64,000 nucleotides of DNA from Poindextera sp963706385. Its GTDB lineage: Bacteria > Pseudomonadota > Alphaproteobacteria > Caulobacterales > Caulobacteraceae. The notes below the pieces were generated by a model that saw only the letters and a program-made list of their open reading frames with translations, did no database searches and had not been told where the DNA came from. This document shows, piece by piece, positions 25,552 through 35,008 of the stretch (positions are counted from its first letter, which is position 1; each line of letters opens with the position of its first letter). The DNA is taken from contig OY970153.1 of NCBI GenBank assembly GCA_963706385.1, forward strand, positions 2,728,001 to 2,792,000. Reading direction: 5' to 3'. The position numbers and the translations under genes were made by a program.

Positions 25552-26583
25552 ATGTGGCGAAAGGGCCTGGGATATTTGCCTATGCGCGCCAGGCTCACGC
25601 TGGCGTCCGGCGTGTTCGTCACCGTTTTCTGCAGCGGCGTCTGGTTCTTCGGGGCGCTGGCCAGCCCGACCGCCCCTAGCCTGGCCAAGCTGCGCGCCCA
25701 TGACGCGCGCGCCGGCCAGCCGACCGGCGCCAAGCTCGACGCCTCGCCGGCGACGGCGCCGAACGGCCAGGCCATCCCGCCCCAGGTGTTCGAGCGGCTG
25801 TCGCCGGACCAGGCCGCCGCGGCCAACGCCCAGCTTCCCGTCTCGACCCTGCCCAATCCGCCGGCCCGGCCGTTCAGGCTGGACCGCGCCAGCGCCGCCG
25901 ACCGGGCGCGGGCGCTGGCCTGCCTGACCATGGCCGTCTACTACGAGGCCGCCAACCAGGGGCCCGACGGCGAGGCGGCCGTGGCCCAGGTGGTGCTGAA
26001 CCGCGTGCGCCACCCGCTGTTCCCCAAGACCGTCTGCGGAGTGGTGTTCGAGGGCGCCAACCTGCCGACCGGCTGCCAGTTCACCTTCACCTGCGACGGA
26101 TCGCTAGGCCGCCGCCCGAGCCAGGCCGGCTGGCGGCAGGCCTCGCGGATCGCCGAACGCGCGCTGGGCGGCTATGTCCAGAAGGATGTCGGCGAGGCGA
26201 CCCACTACCATACGATCTGGGTCGTGCCCTACTGGCGCGCCAGCGTGGTCAAGCTGACCCAAATTAGCGCCCACGTCTTCTATCGCTGGCCCGGCGGCCT
26301 GGGCGCGCCGGCCGCCTTCCAGGGCCGATACGCCGGCGCCGAGATCCCGCCCCCGCCGATCGACGGCTTCGATGTCGGCCTGGCGCCGGTCCAGGTCGCG
26401 ATGGTCGAGACAATCGTCCCGCCGGCACCCACGGTGGCGAGCGCCGCTCCCCCGGTGCGGCTGGCCATGCTGGCCGCCGAGGCGCCCGCCGCCCTGGTCG
26501 CGCCGCCCGTCGTCAATTCCAGCGGCTACTTTGGCCGCGCCGCCGGCGAGGTTCACCGCCCGCCGGTTTCCAGCCACTGGTGA
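25552..26583 (+). CDS. Cell wall hydrolase, SleB/Hydrolase_2 family
   Basis: A 343-residue protein. A signal anchor (RLTLASGVFVTVFCSGVWFF) precedes a low-complexity region, then the SleB-like domain at about residues 120-240: MAVYYEAANQGPDGEAAVAQ, the catalytic-type Glu lying in YYEA, followed by VVLNRVRHPLFPKTVCGVVF and the THYHTIWVVPYW segment. Family members cleave peptidoglycan glycosidic bonds; in Gram-negatives the role is in wall remodelling. The last hundred residues are proline/alanine-rich. ATG at 25552 chosen near an AGGGA; ATG at 25582 is also possible. Confidence 0.85.
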   Translation: MWRKGLGYLPMRARLTLASGVFVTVFCSGVWFFGALASPTAPSLAKLRAHDARAGQPTGAKLDASPATAPNGQAIPPQVFERLSPDQAAAANAQLPVSTLPNPPARPFRLDRASAADRARALACLTMAVYYEAANQGPDGEAAVAQVVLNRVRHPLFPKTVCGVVFEGANLPTGCQFTFTCDGSLGRRPSQAGWRQASRIAERALGGYVQKDVGEATHYHTIWVVPYWRASVVKLTQISAHVFYRWPGGLGAPAAFQGRYAGAEIPPPPIDGFDVGLAPVQVAMVETIVPPAPTVASAAPPVRLAMLAAEAPAALVAPPVVNSSGYFGRAAGEVHRPPVSSHW

Positions 26584-26601
26584 TCTAGAGTCACGGCCGG
26601 C

Positions 26602-27630
26602 TCAGCCGGCCTCGATCAGTCTCAGGTCGCGCACCGTGGCGGCGCCTCGGTTGCGCTGGAAAATGCTGTTGGCGATCAGCCACAGCCGCACGGCCCTGGC
26701 CGGGCGCGCGCCATAGGCCGTCTGGGTGTCGCTCCACAGCGAGCGGCTTTCGTCGCGCCAGGCGCCCAGTCCGTCGCGCGGGGTGCGCACCACCCAATGG
26801 GTTTCGCGATCGCACCAGAAGTTCAATGGACAGGCGAAGACGTGATCGCGCGGCAGGCCGGCCGACCACATGAAGGTCAGATCCTTGCCGTCGTCGAACT
26901 CGACGGCCACCGACAGATAGTCGTGGGTGAGCGAAATGTCCTCGGGCAGCTTGGAGGGGAGCTGGTCGACGCGCCAGGACCATTCCAACCGCGTGGCGGG
27001 GGTCAGCACATGATCGACCTCGGCCTGCAGGATGCCGACGTCCCCGTGCGTCTTGATGTCGATCCCGCCGTCCGCGCCGGGCGAATAGACCGTCCCGTCG
27101 CCGAGCCGCCACAGATAGCGCCATCCGTCCGGCGCCGCCAATTCCGTGGCGGGCCGCTCGCTCAAGGCCACGCGGACGGCGATCTCGCCGGCCATCGCCG
27201 GCCGATCCGGCGACAGCAGGTCGCCGGCGGGCGAGGCCCACTCGCTCAGCGCCTTGAGGAACAGCTCGACCTCGCCGTCCGCCCAGGCGGCGAACACATG
27301 GTCGTTGTCCGCGGGCTTGGCGGTTTCCGGCGCTCCGGAGATCCGCACCCACAGGCACGATCGCGGCTCCATCGCCACCGACAGGGGCTTGGACAGCCAG
27401 ATCGCGCCGCGGGCGGAGACGGCGAACCGCTCGCCGGCGCGGACCCGCAGTCCGGCGCTTCGCCAGTCGGGCTCATCGGCGGTCAGGACGGTGGCGGGCG
27501 CCTCGATGGCGAACGGGACGGCCCCGGCCCGAGCGATCTCGCGCGCGATGCGCCCGCGCTCGCGGAGCTGCTGCGCGACGAACCTCAGGAAGGTCGATCC
27601 CCTGGCGACGGCGCCGCGGCGGCTGGTCAT
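26602..27630 (-). CDS. DUF3047-containing protein
   Basis: A 342-residue protein. The C-terminal half (about residues 175-335) matches DUF3047: WRVDQLPSKLPEDISLTHDY, then FDDGKDLTFMWSAGLP and a final WLIANSIFQRNRGAATVRDL. The N-terminal half with VRAGERFAVSARGAIWL resembles a beta-sandwich of the LecA/galactose-binding type seen before DUF3047 in some proteins, but I am unsure. No signal peptide is visible. Function unknown. Gap of 97 bases to the AraC gene, same strand; possible cotranscription. Confidence 0.72.
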   Translation of the reverse strand: MTSRRGAVARGSTFLRFVAQQLRERGRIAREIARAGAVPFAIEAPATVLTADEPDWRSAGLRVRAGERFAVSARGAIWLSKPLSVAMEPRSCLWVRISGAPETAKPADNDHVFAAWADGEVELFLKALSEWASPAGDLLSPDRPAMAGEIAVRVALSERPATELAAPDGWRYLWRLGDGTVYSPGADGGIDIKTHGDVGILQAEVDHVLTPATRLEWSWRVDQLPSKLPEDISLTHDYLSVAVEFDDGKDLTFMWSAGLPRDHVFACPLNFWCDRETHWVVRTPRDGLGAWRDESRSLWSDTQTAYGARPARAVRLWLIANSIFQRNRGAATVRDLRLIEAG

Positions 27631-27727
27631 GGCCTTATCCCCGCGCCTTATCCCCGTGATCGGGTCGGCGAGCCGCTCACCTTATTCGCTCCCCGCCGGA
27701 ATTCCAGGCCGGGAGCGGCGATGGCGC

Positions 27728-28747
27728 TCAACGATCGAGCGCCGCGCGCCTCGCCCAGCGCCTGCGCGCCCGCGCGAAGCTCGATGGATCCCTATAGCCG
27801 AGCCGCTCGGCGACGTCCGCGACCTTCATCGCCTCGAGCCGCAGCAATTCCGCGGCTTTTCGCTCCCGCTCGGCCTCGAGCAATTTCAGGAACGAGGTGT
27901 TTTCCAGGCCCAGTTTGCGAACCAGCGTGCGTGTCGACATGCCCAAGGCCGACGCGGTTTCCGGCAGGGTGGAGTGAGCATTGGGCTTGGCGCGCAACAG
28001 ACGCTGGACCCGCGCCCGGATCAACTCGGATGACGACAACGCCGCGTTCTCTTTCTCCAACTGCCAGTAGGCGAACCGAAAGGTGGCGGCGTCGTGCAGC
28101 GGCGATCGCAGCCGCAGCCATGCGGCGGGGAATTCGACCCCGTTGCGCGGCGCATTGAACTCGACCTTCGCTCCGAGAATGCTTCTCAGTTGAACGGCGT
28201 ATTTTGGACTGGGGAAAGTGAATTTGAATTTGGCCTCAACCGGAGGTCGCGAAATATATATATAAAAAAGGGATTTCAACCCAATGAAACCAATTTCTAG
28301 GCTTTGTCGAAAATGAGGTTTCGGAATATCTATGTCTAAATCGTAATAAAAACAAGCTTTGTTTCCGTGAATGTCTAGAGAATACCGCCATATTTTTCCA
28401 ATAGTATCGGACTGTTCTATTATCACCTGGAAGGCTTGGCTAAGATTCGGTGCCGTTCCGCTCGCGAAACCCAATAGACCGAACGCCGAAAGACCCCACA
28501 AATCCGGCGCCGATATCGCCCATCCCTCGCCGAACAACCGATTCAGATTGTCTTGTTGCCGTATCTGCTGATTCAGCGTTACATGCCGAGAGTTCTCTTC
28601 GAGGTCTTTTTCAGATACACCAGTGCCTTGTAGGATATCGGCCCGGAGTTCCGGCGTTATGCCAAAATGTCGCAAAAGCAACCTAAAATAGATTGGCGCG
28701 AGCTTAATCTCTTCGATCGCGGGCGATGGGCTCATTTGGCGTAACAT
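27728..28747 (-). CDS. AraC-family transcriptional regulator
   Basis: A 339-residue regulator with an N-terminal ligand-binding domain of the Arabinose_bd/OruR type (about residues 15-210; LLGFASGTAPNLSQAFQVII) and a C-terminal AraC DNA-binding domain: STLPETASALGMSTRTLVRK and KVADVAERLGYRDPSSFARA. The N-terminal coding half (28130-28747) is markedly AT-rich with lysine, asparagine and isoleucine codons foreign to the rest of the window, including a TATATATA run, while the C-terminal half is GC-rich. That suggests acquisition from another source. Target genes unknown. Confidence 0.87.
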   Translation of the reverse strand: MLRQMSPSPAIEEIKLAPIYFRLLLRHFGITPELRADILQGTGVSEKDLEENSRHVTLNQQIRQQDNLNRLFGEGWAISAPDLWGLSAFGLLGFASGTAPNLSQAFQVIIEQSDTIGKIWRYSLDIHGNKACFYYDLDIDIPKPHFRQSLEIGFIGLKSLFYIYISRPPVEAKFKFTFPSPKYAVQLRSILGAKVEFNAPRNGVEFPAAWLRLRSPLHDAATFRFAYWQLEKENAALSSSELIRARVQRLLRAKPNAHSTLPETASALGMSTRTLVRKLGLENTSFLKLLEAERERKAAELLRLEAMKVADVAERLGYRDPSSFARARRRWARRAALDR

Positions 28748-28877
28748 GCCATCTTTTTGGCGTGTCCTACACTGGTCCCCGCGAAATTTTTTCCGTCATC
28801 ACATTGCCGGTAAAGTTAAATCGTGATGACCATCGGCCATGCCAAGTTCGCACGCGTTCCGGAGAAAGAATGGCGCA

Positions 28878-29451
28878 ATGAAACCTCCTTCAGGCAAAGG
28901 CGATTCCAAAATCGCGGGTGCGGGTGCGGGTGCGGCAGCAACGAACGTGCCAAACAAGCTCGACGTGGCGCTGGGCCTCAGAATCCGCCAGCGCCGCAAA
29001 TCGCTGGGCCTGTCCCAGACCGCGCTCGCCCAGGCGGTCGGGCTGACCTTTCAGCAGATCCAGAAATACGAACGCGGCTACAACCGGGTCAGCTTCTCGA
29101 GGCTGGTCGAGATCGCCCACGCGCTGAACTGCCGGGTGATCGACCTGATCGGGGACCTGGACGACGCCGGTGTGCCGAGCCCGCTGTTCCGCCAGGACAC
29201 CGGGCACCTGCGCGAGTTCTGGCGCGCCCGAGCTGCTGGCGGCCTACGCCGCCACCCCGCCGACGCTGCGGCGCAGCATCCTCAAGCTGGTGGTCGAGAT
29301 CGCCAAGGACCGGCGGTCGCGTCCGGCCGAGGACCCCCCCGAGGACACCGATGTCGCCGCCCCGAAGTCCCGCCGGCCGGGGTTCCCTTCCGGGCGTGGC
29401 CGGCCCGTCCGCGCGAGCAAGCGGCGCAGGGGCCCCAAGAGTGAGTCTTGA
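28878..29451 (+). pseudogene. XRE-family regulator, frameshifted near residue 115
   Basis: The intact part encodes an XRE helix-turn-helix (LRIRQRRKSLGLSQTALAQA and VGLTFQQIQKYERGYNRVSF) after a GA-rich leader. Around 29218-29225 the frame breaks: reading on gives arginine/alanine nonsense to 29444, while the +1 frame gives SGAPELLAAYAATPPTLRRS and ILKLVVEIAKD, the normal end of this Caulobacter-type regulator family, stopping at 29451. One surplus base in GAGTTCTGG explains it. Either a pseudogene or a base-call error. The restored frame overlaps the GTG start of the next gene by 11 bases. Confidence 0.8.
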
Positions 29452-31387
29452 GCCTGTCGATGAGCTGAAATCGGTGCCGGATAATGAAATCCTCCTCGGG
29501 ATATTCAAGGTCTCGTCCGAGGCGATCATCGTCGCCGACCAGGCCATCCGCATACTGATGTTCAGCAAGGGCGCCGAGGAGATTTTCGGCTACACGGCCG
29601 ACGAGATCATCGGCCAGCCGATCGCGCGGCTGATCCCCCAGCGTTTCCGTCCGGCGCATGAAGGGCATGTGGGCCGCTTCGCCGGCGGCCCGATCGACAG
29701 CAAGACCATGCGCGAGCGCGGCGCGCTGCTCGGCCTGCGCAAGAACGGCGAGGAGTTTCCGCTCGAGGCCTCCCTGTCCAGGCGCCAGGCCCCCACCGGG
29801 CTGATCTTCACCGCGATCGTCCGCGACATCACCGAGCGGCGGCGGGCGGAGGAGCGGTTGGTCCGCTCCGAGCAGAGGCTGACCATCGCCCTGCAAAGCG
29901 CCAATCTGCACGTGTTCGAAATGGACTTCCGGGCGCGCGTCCTGTTCAAGGCGGGCGCGGAGGACACCTTCTTCGAACGGCCGGTGACGTTCGAGGATCT
30001 GGCGAAGAACGTCTGGTTCGGCGTCCACCCCGATTACCGCGCCGAGGCCGAGCAGGCGTGGCGGCGTCACCGCAAGACGGGGAAGGACTTCCGGTTCGAG
30101 ACGCTGGTCAACCGGTCCGACGGGCGACGGATCTGGGCGCTGCTCACCGCCGAGCTGATCGAGGACGAGAACCGCCGCCCCCTGCGCCTGATCGGCGCGC
30201 TGCAGGACATCTCCGAGCGCCGCCGCGCCGAGGCCGCGATGGCCGAGGCCATGGCGTCGGTCGAAGCGGCCAACCTCGCCAAGAGCGCGTTCCTGGCGAC
30301 GATGAGCCACGAGATCCGCACGCCGCTCAATGGCATCCTGGGCATGGCCCAGGCCATGGCCATCGACGCGCTTTCGCCCGAGCAGGCGGAGCGGCTGGAC
30401 GTGATTCGCCAATCGGGGGAGGCGCTGCTGGCGATCCTCAACGACGTGCTCGACCTCAGCAAGATCGAAGCCGGCAAGCTCGACCTGGAAGCGATCGCCT
30501 TCGATCTCGGCGAGCTGGTCCGCGGCGCCCAGGCGACCTTCACCTCCCTGGCCAACCAGAAGGGGGTCTCGTTCGCGCTCGACGTCGAAAAGGCCGAGGG
30601 CGGCTATGTCGGCGATCCCACGCGGGTGCGTCAGATCCTCTACAACCTGATTTCCAACGCGCTGAAGTTCACCGAGCGGGGAGAGGTTCGGGTGACGGGC
30701 GCCTATCGGGACGGGATGCTGCGCCTGACGGTGAAGGACACCGGGATCGGCATGGCGCCGCAGGTCCTGTCCAACCTGTTCAACGCCTTCGTGCAAGCCG
30801 ACGCCACGACCACCCGACGCTATGGCGGCACCGGCCTGGGCCTGGCGATCACCCATGAGCTGATCGAGCTGATGGGCGGGTCGATCGAGGTTTCGAGCAG
30901 CCTGGGGCAAGGCTCGACCTTCGAGGTCGTTCTGCCCCTGCCGCGCGCCGAGGCCGCGCCCGCCGGCGCGCCGCGCGCCGCGGCGCCCAAGGCCGCCGCT
31001 TCGCCGCTGCCGGCGATCCGTCTGCTCGCCGCGGAGGACAATCCGACCAACCAGTTGGTGCTCAAGACCCTGCTGCATCAGGCGGGCGTGCAGCCGGTGA
31101 TCGTGGCCAACGGATCGCAGGCCGTCGAGGCGTGGGAGACGGGTGAATTCGACGTCATCTTGATGGACGTGCACATGCCCGAGCTCGACGGCGTGGGCGC
31201 GACCCGGGCCATCCGCGACAAGGAGGCCGTCTCGGGCCGGCCACGCACGCCGATCCTTGGCCTCACGGCCAACGCCATGGCCCATCAGGTCGAGCAATAC
31301 CTGGCCGCCGGGATGGACGCGGTGGTGACCAAGCCGATCGACGTGGCCAAGCTGTTCGCGGCGCTGGACCAGGTGCTGACCGGCTGA
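29441..31387 (+). CDS. Hybrid sensor histidine kinase/response regulator
   Basis: A 648-residue soluble hybrid kinase. Domains in order: PAS (about 20-130, SSEAIIVADQAIRILMFSKG), second PAS/PAC (about 150-260), HisKA with FLATMSHEIRTPLNGI, HATPase with YNLISNALKFTERG, DTGIGM and YGGTGLGLAI, and a C-terminal receiver with AAEDNPTNQ and phospho-acceptor Asp in DVILMDVHMPELDG plus Lys in VVTKPIDV. No membrane helices. GTG at 29441 is preferred because it overlaps the upstream XRE stop and gives an N-terminus suited to PAS; the longer frame upstream is the XRE gene read in another phase. Confidence 0.88.
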   Translation: MSLEPVDELKSVPDNEILLGIFKVSSEAIIVADQAIRILMFSKGAEEIFGYTADEIIGQPIARLIPQRFRPAHEGHVGRFAGGPIDSKTMRERGALLGLRKNGEEFPLEASLSRRQAPTGLIFTAIVRDITERRRAEERLVRSEQRLTIALQSANLHVFEMDFRARVLFKAGAEDTFFERPVTFEDLAKNVWFGVHPDYRAEAEQAWRRHRKTGKDFRFETLVNRSDGRRIWALLTAELIEDENRRPLRLIGALQDISERRRAEAAMAEAMASVEAANLAKSAFLATMSHEIRTPLNGILGMAQAMAIDALSPEQAERLDVIRQSGEALLAILNDVLDLSKIEAGKLDLEAIAFDLGELVRGAQATFTSLANQKGVSFALDVEKAEGGYVGDPTRVRQILYNLISNALKFTERGEVRVTGAYRDGMLRLTVKDTGIGMAPQVLSNLFNAFVQADATTTRRYGGTGLGLAITHELIELMGGSIEVSSSLGQGSTFEVVLPLPRAEAAPAGAPRAAAPKAAASPLPAIRLLAAEDNPTNQLVLKTLLHQAGVQPVIVANGSQAVEAWETGEFDVILMDVHMPELDGVGATRAIRDKEAVSGRPRTPILGLTANAMAHQVEQYLAAGMDAVVTKPIDVAKLFAALDQVLTG

Positions 31388-31467
31388 CGGGGCGTCCCTC
31401 CCGCTCATCCCCGGCATTCGCCCTAAGCGATTCACACATCCCGGGCCCGGCGTGTTCGCTCGCGCCC

Positions 31468-31497
31468 AAAACCCCTCTCCCGAGGGGAGAGGGGTTT
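31468..31497. terminator. Bidirectional hairpin terminator
   Basis: AAACCCCTCTCC and GGAGAGGGGTTT form a 12-bp stem around a 6-base CCGAGG-containing loop between the convergent kinase and TonB receptor genes. The flanking A and T runs allow it to work in both directions. Confidence 0.75.
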
Positions 31498-31509
31498 CGG
31501 CCTCGCGCG

Positions 31510-34284
31510 CTAGAACTTGTAGTGCACCTCCATGCCGTAGGTCCGCGGCGGGGTCAGGTCATAGCTCGTGTTCTGACCCCCGGGGTTGGGGTACGCCGTC
31601 GATGAGTAGGCGGTCGCCGTCGCCGAATAGTAGCCGATCCCGCCGCCCGCGGCGTCGTAGCCCAGGCTGTTGAACAGGTTCTTCACATAGGCGACGATCT
31701 CGTAGCGGTCGTGATCGCCGCTCCACACCGCCCGCAGATCGACCTGATTCCACGACGGCGCCGAATAGTACGAGCGCTGGAAGATGGCCGCGTAGGACGT
31801 GTCCTTCCAGATGAAGCTGCCCGAGAGGGTGAAATTGCCTGGCTCGAACTCCCAGGTGTAGTTGACGTTGACGCCGACCTTGTTTTCGGGCGCCTGCGGC
31901 AACTGGTTGCCCTTCACGCCCTGATAGGCCACCGGCCCGGTCGAGGTTGGCACATATCCGACCGCCTTGGCGCCCGCCGCCAGGGCTTGCGGATCGTTGA
32001 CGTCTTCCTCGCAGAAGCCGACCAGGACGCCGCTGACCAGGCTGCAGCCGGACTGGATCTCGGTATGGTTGAAGCCGTAGTCGACCGTGACGTACAGCCG
32101 CTCGATCGGCTGCCAGACGAATTGCAGCTCGATTCCGTCGGCCACCGCCTTGGGTATGTTGAAAAACTCCGCGGTCGCCAGCGCCCCGTTGTTGACCGTG
32201 ACCGGCACCTGGTCGTTCTCGTAATTATAGTAGAAGGCGTCGATATTGTATTGGAAGTTGGAAGACAGCGTCTGTTTCCAACCAATCTCGACGTCGTCGA
32301 TGGTCTCCGGCTTGACCTCCGGATTCGGGGTGATGGTTCCGGCGTTGAAGCCGAACGCCTTGTAGCCGCGATTGTAGCGGACGTAGCCGAGGCTGTGGGC
32401 GTCCGGCGTCCATTCGACGCCGAAGGTTCCGGTCACCGCCGTCGATTCATCGTCCAGGCAGCGGCGCCAGGTGCCGTCGGCCTGCAGCGTCGGCAGGCAT
32501 TTCACGCCCTTGTAATAGGTGGTGAAAATGCCGGGATTATAGCCATTGCCTGACAAAACCCCGCTGGTGATGTCGACCGCCGGCATCAAACTGCCAAGAT
32601 TTTCAGCGCTGACGCCGAGGGCGGCCAAGGCGTCCGAGAAGGAGATCAGCCGATAGGTCTCGAAGCCGTATTTATGGTCATAGGTGTAGCGAAGCCCGCC
32701 GGTGAGTTTGATCGTGTCGGTGACCTTCCAGTCGGCCTGGCCGTAACCCGCCAGGCTGGTGGTCGCGAGCCCATATTTCTCGTTGTACCAGACATTTCCG
32801 GGGCTTGGGGGTCCGCCGGAGGGCGTGCCGATCTGCGGCTGGTCAGGCTGAGAAACCGTGATCGGATCCTGGTAGTGCTGGTCGAAATAATAGAGCCCGC
32901 CGATCCATTGCACCGGGCCGCTGTCGGTCGAGGAGAAGGTGAGCTCGTGGCTCATCCAGCGGTTATGCTCGATGTAGCGGAAATCCTGGCTCGGATGCAC
33001 CGTGAGCGGTCCGCAAGCGTCGAACTGCGCGTAATAGGCGCACACTGAACCTGGGGCGTACGGAACCTGATACGAGGTGACGCTGGAGTTGTCGCCCCAG
33101 TACAAACTGGTGTCCATTTGGTAATTATACTGATCGTATCCGAACACGTATTTGACGTTGAAATGGTCGAATTCGTGGGTCCAGTGAAAATCTATCGCGA
33201 ACGAGTTCTTCAGATTGATCGCCGTGGGAATGGAATGGGCGAAGTTTCTGATGTTGCCCAACGCCGGATTGTCGGTGTATCCGGCCGGAATGCCGACCAC
33301 CGAGCCCGGCACCGGTCCGAGCGCGGTGCCGAACGGGTTGAAGACGGTCGGCGTGGAAAATCCGGTGAGCGTGCTGTAGCCGAAATTCGGGTTGAAGGTG
33401 ACCTGGGTGTCGTAATTGTTCAGGCTGGTTTCATAGTGCCCGGTCGTCGGCGTGCCCAGCAGGCTGCCCGGGCCGCCGCGGTCGTTGACGAAGCCCAACT
33501 GATAGAAGTCCAGCCACAGATCGTCCTTGTTGGTCGGCTTCCATTCCAGATTGGCGTTGTAATACCAGTCGTGGGTGACGCCGCCTTCGCTGGGGCCGCC
33601 GGCGACGTTCTTGAGATAGCCCTGGTTCTGGTTGGTGTAGACGCCGGACAGGCGGAATTTCAGACCATCGACGATCGGCCCGCTGACCGTGCCCTCGAAT
33701 TGCGAGCGGTCGAAATTGCCATAGGCGGCGCGCACTTCGCCCGACAGGGTGTCGGTCGGCCGCTTGGTGATGACGTTGATCAGGCCGGCGATGGCGTTGC
33801 GGCCGTAGAGCGTGCCTTGCGGCCCGCGCTCGATCTCGTCGCGATCGATCAGCATGTCGTCCAGGCCGACCAGGAACGTCGAGGTGGAGTAGAAGTCGTC
33901 GATATAGATGGCGACGGCGGGATCCAGCGACAGCGTGTTGCTGAGCCGTCCCACGCCGCGGATCGCCGCCCGGTCGAGCTGGCTCGAATAGGTCAGGCCG
34001 GGGGTGAAGTTGGTGATGTCCTGGATCGAGGTGATGCCCTGCAGATCGCGCTGCTGGGCGGTGAACGCGGTCACCGCGATGGGGACCTTCTGCAGGCTGA
34101 CCGCGCGCTTTTCGGCGGTGACGATGACTTCGCCCACCGTCGTGCCCGGTCTTGGGGGCGGGGTGGCGCCGGCGGCCGCGGTCTGCGCCAGAACCGGCGC
34201 GGCGCTCAAAAGGGCCGCCGACGAAGCCCCCATCGCGAGCAAGCCCCGAAAGCGTGAAATCCGAAAGCGTGGAAAATATGTCAT
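31510..34284 (-). CDS. TonB-dependent receptor
   Basis: A 924-residue outer membrane receptor. Signal peptide (GLLAMGASSAALLSAAPVLA), then TVGEVIVTAEKRAVSLQKVP near a TonB-box position, plug with IRGVGRLSNT and RGPQGTLYGRNAIAGLINVI, and a long beta-barrel ending in the aromatic residue sequence GMEVHYKF. Such receptors import large or scarce nutrients using TonB energy; the substrate is not evident from sequence. ATG at 34284 chosen because the signal peptide starts there. No obvious substrate-processing gene is adjacent. Confidence 0.93.
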   Translation of the reverse strand: MTYFPRFRISRFRGLLAMGASSAALLSAAPVLAQTAAAGATPPPRPGTTVGEVIVTAEKRAVSLQKVPIAVTAFTAQQRDLQGITSIQDITNFTPGLTYSSQLDRAAIRGVGRLSNTLSLDPAVAIYIDDFYSTSTFLVGLDDMLIDRDEIERGPQGTLYGRNAIAGLINVITKRPTDTLSGEVRAAYGNFDRSQFEGTVSGPIVDGLKFRLSGVYTNQNQGYLKNVAGGPSEGGVTHDWYYNANLEWKPTNKDDLWLDFYQLGFVNDRGGPGSLLGTPTTGHYETSLNNYDTQVTFNPNFGYSTLTGFSTPTVFNPFGTALGPVPGSVVGIPAGYTDNPALGNIRNFAHSIPTAINLKNSFAIDFHWTHEFDHFNVKYVFGYDQYNYQMDTSLYWGDNSSVTSYQVPYAPGSVCAYYAQFDACGPLTVHPSQDFRYIEHNRWMSHELTFSSTDSGPVQWIGGLYYFDQHYQDPITVSQPDQPQIGTPSGGPPSPGNVWYNEKYGLATTSLAGYGQADWKVTDTIKLTGGLRYTYDHKYGFETYRLISFSDALAALGVSAENLGSLMPAVDITSGVLSGNGYNPGIFTTYYKGVKCLPTLQADGTWRRCLDDESTAVTGTFGVEWTPDAHSLGYVRYNRGYKAFGFNAGTITPNPEVKPETIDDVEIGWKQTLSSNFQYNIDAFYYNYENDQVPVTVNNGALATAEFFNIPKAVADGIELQFVWQPIERLYVTVDYGFNHTEIQSGCSLVSGVLVGFCEEDVNDPQALAAGAKAVGYVPTSTGPVAYQGVKGNQLPQAPENKVGVNVNYTWEFEPGNFTLSGSFIWKDTSYAAIFQRSYYSAPSWNQVDLRAVWSGDHDRYEIVAYVKNLFNSLGYDAAGGGIGYYSATATAYSSTAYPNPGGQNTSYDLTPPRTYGMEVHYKF

Positions 34285-34528
34285 TGAACGACCCCTCCCC
34301 GATCGCTGCGCGGATCGTTTGTGATCCGATCGCAATGCTTTGTGCAACCGCATTTTTAGACTGAACTCGATTTGCGGCGGGCCGAGTTCACCCACGAGTG
34401 CATACTCGGTTGCTAACCCTGTCAACCGAAATGCCGGCCAAGGCCCGTGGCCACGGCGGGCCGGCGCCGAAATATTAACGCTGAACGGCTAATCTGACCG
34501 GGCGATAGTCCGAGACGGGTGGGAAGAC

Positions 34529-34927
34529 ATGTCGATATTTCGACGCTACGGCGCCAGGCGTTCGGTCGGCGATCACTTCGAACCCAACGACGGTGGCGAT
34601 CCTCAAAGCCAGCGCCATCTGCGCGGCGCGCTCGAACAGATCGACTTCACGGCCTACGACGCCAATCGCAAGGTGCTGACCGAAACCCTCGGCGGCGTCG
34701 ACGTTCAGAAATTCGAGCGGGTGGCCATGGCCGCGGCGCATGCGCGCGGCCGCTGGGTCGCCGCCGCGCTCGCCATCACCGAGGCCGCTCAACCCCCCGG
34801 TCCCGACCAGGTCGGCAGACTGGCCGCGCTGCGGATGACCTACGAGGAGCTGACCGAGGTCTACGACGCCATGCGCCGCATGGTCGAGCGGGGCTATCTG
34901 ACCTATTCCACGCCCCGGCCGGAGTAG
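34529..34927 (+). CDS. Hypothetical protein, 132 aa
   Basis: A soluble 132-residue protein, rather charged, with predicted helices in QKFERVAMAAAHARGRWVAA and LAALRMTYEELTEVYDAMRR. No signal peptide, membrane segment or motif I recognise. It lies 81 bases before coxG in the same direction and might be cotranscribed. Codon usage is similar to the neighbours (strong GC third position), supporting a real gene. Confidence 0.6.
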   Translation: MSIFRRYGARRSVGDHFEPNDGGDPQSQRHLRGALEQIDFTAYDANRKVLTETLGGVDVQKFERVAMAAAHARGRWVAAALAITEAAQPPGPDQVGRLAALRMTYEELTEVYDAMRRMVERGYLTYSTPRPE

Positions 34928-35008
34928 CGCCGCCTGCCTGGCGCCGCGCGCCGCTTGCCTCCCGCGCCCGACAATGCGCCTATTCGCCGAATCGGTGATG
35001 GAGGGCGC

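Noticed and set aside
28823..31387. 854-residue kinase beginning at 28823
   Set aside because: The first 206 codons read the XRE gene in the wrong phase; GTG at 29441 is the plausible start.
29282..31435. 717-residue open frame antisense to the hybrid kinase
   Set aside because: Composition artefact; no domain similarity, and the kinase motifs are intact in the sense frame.
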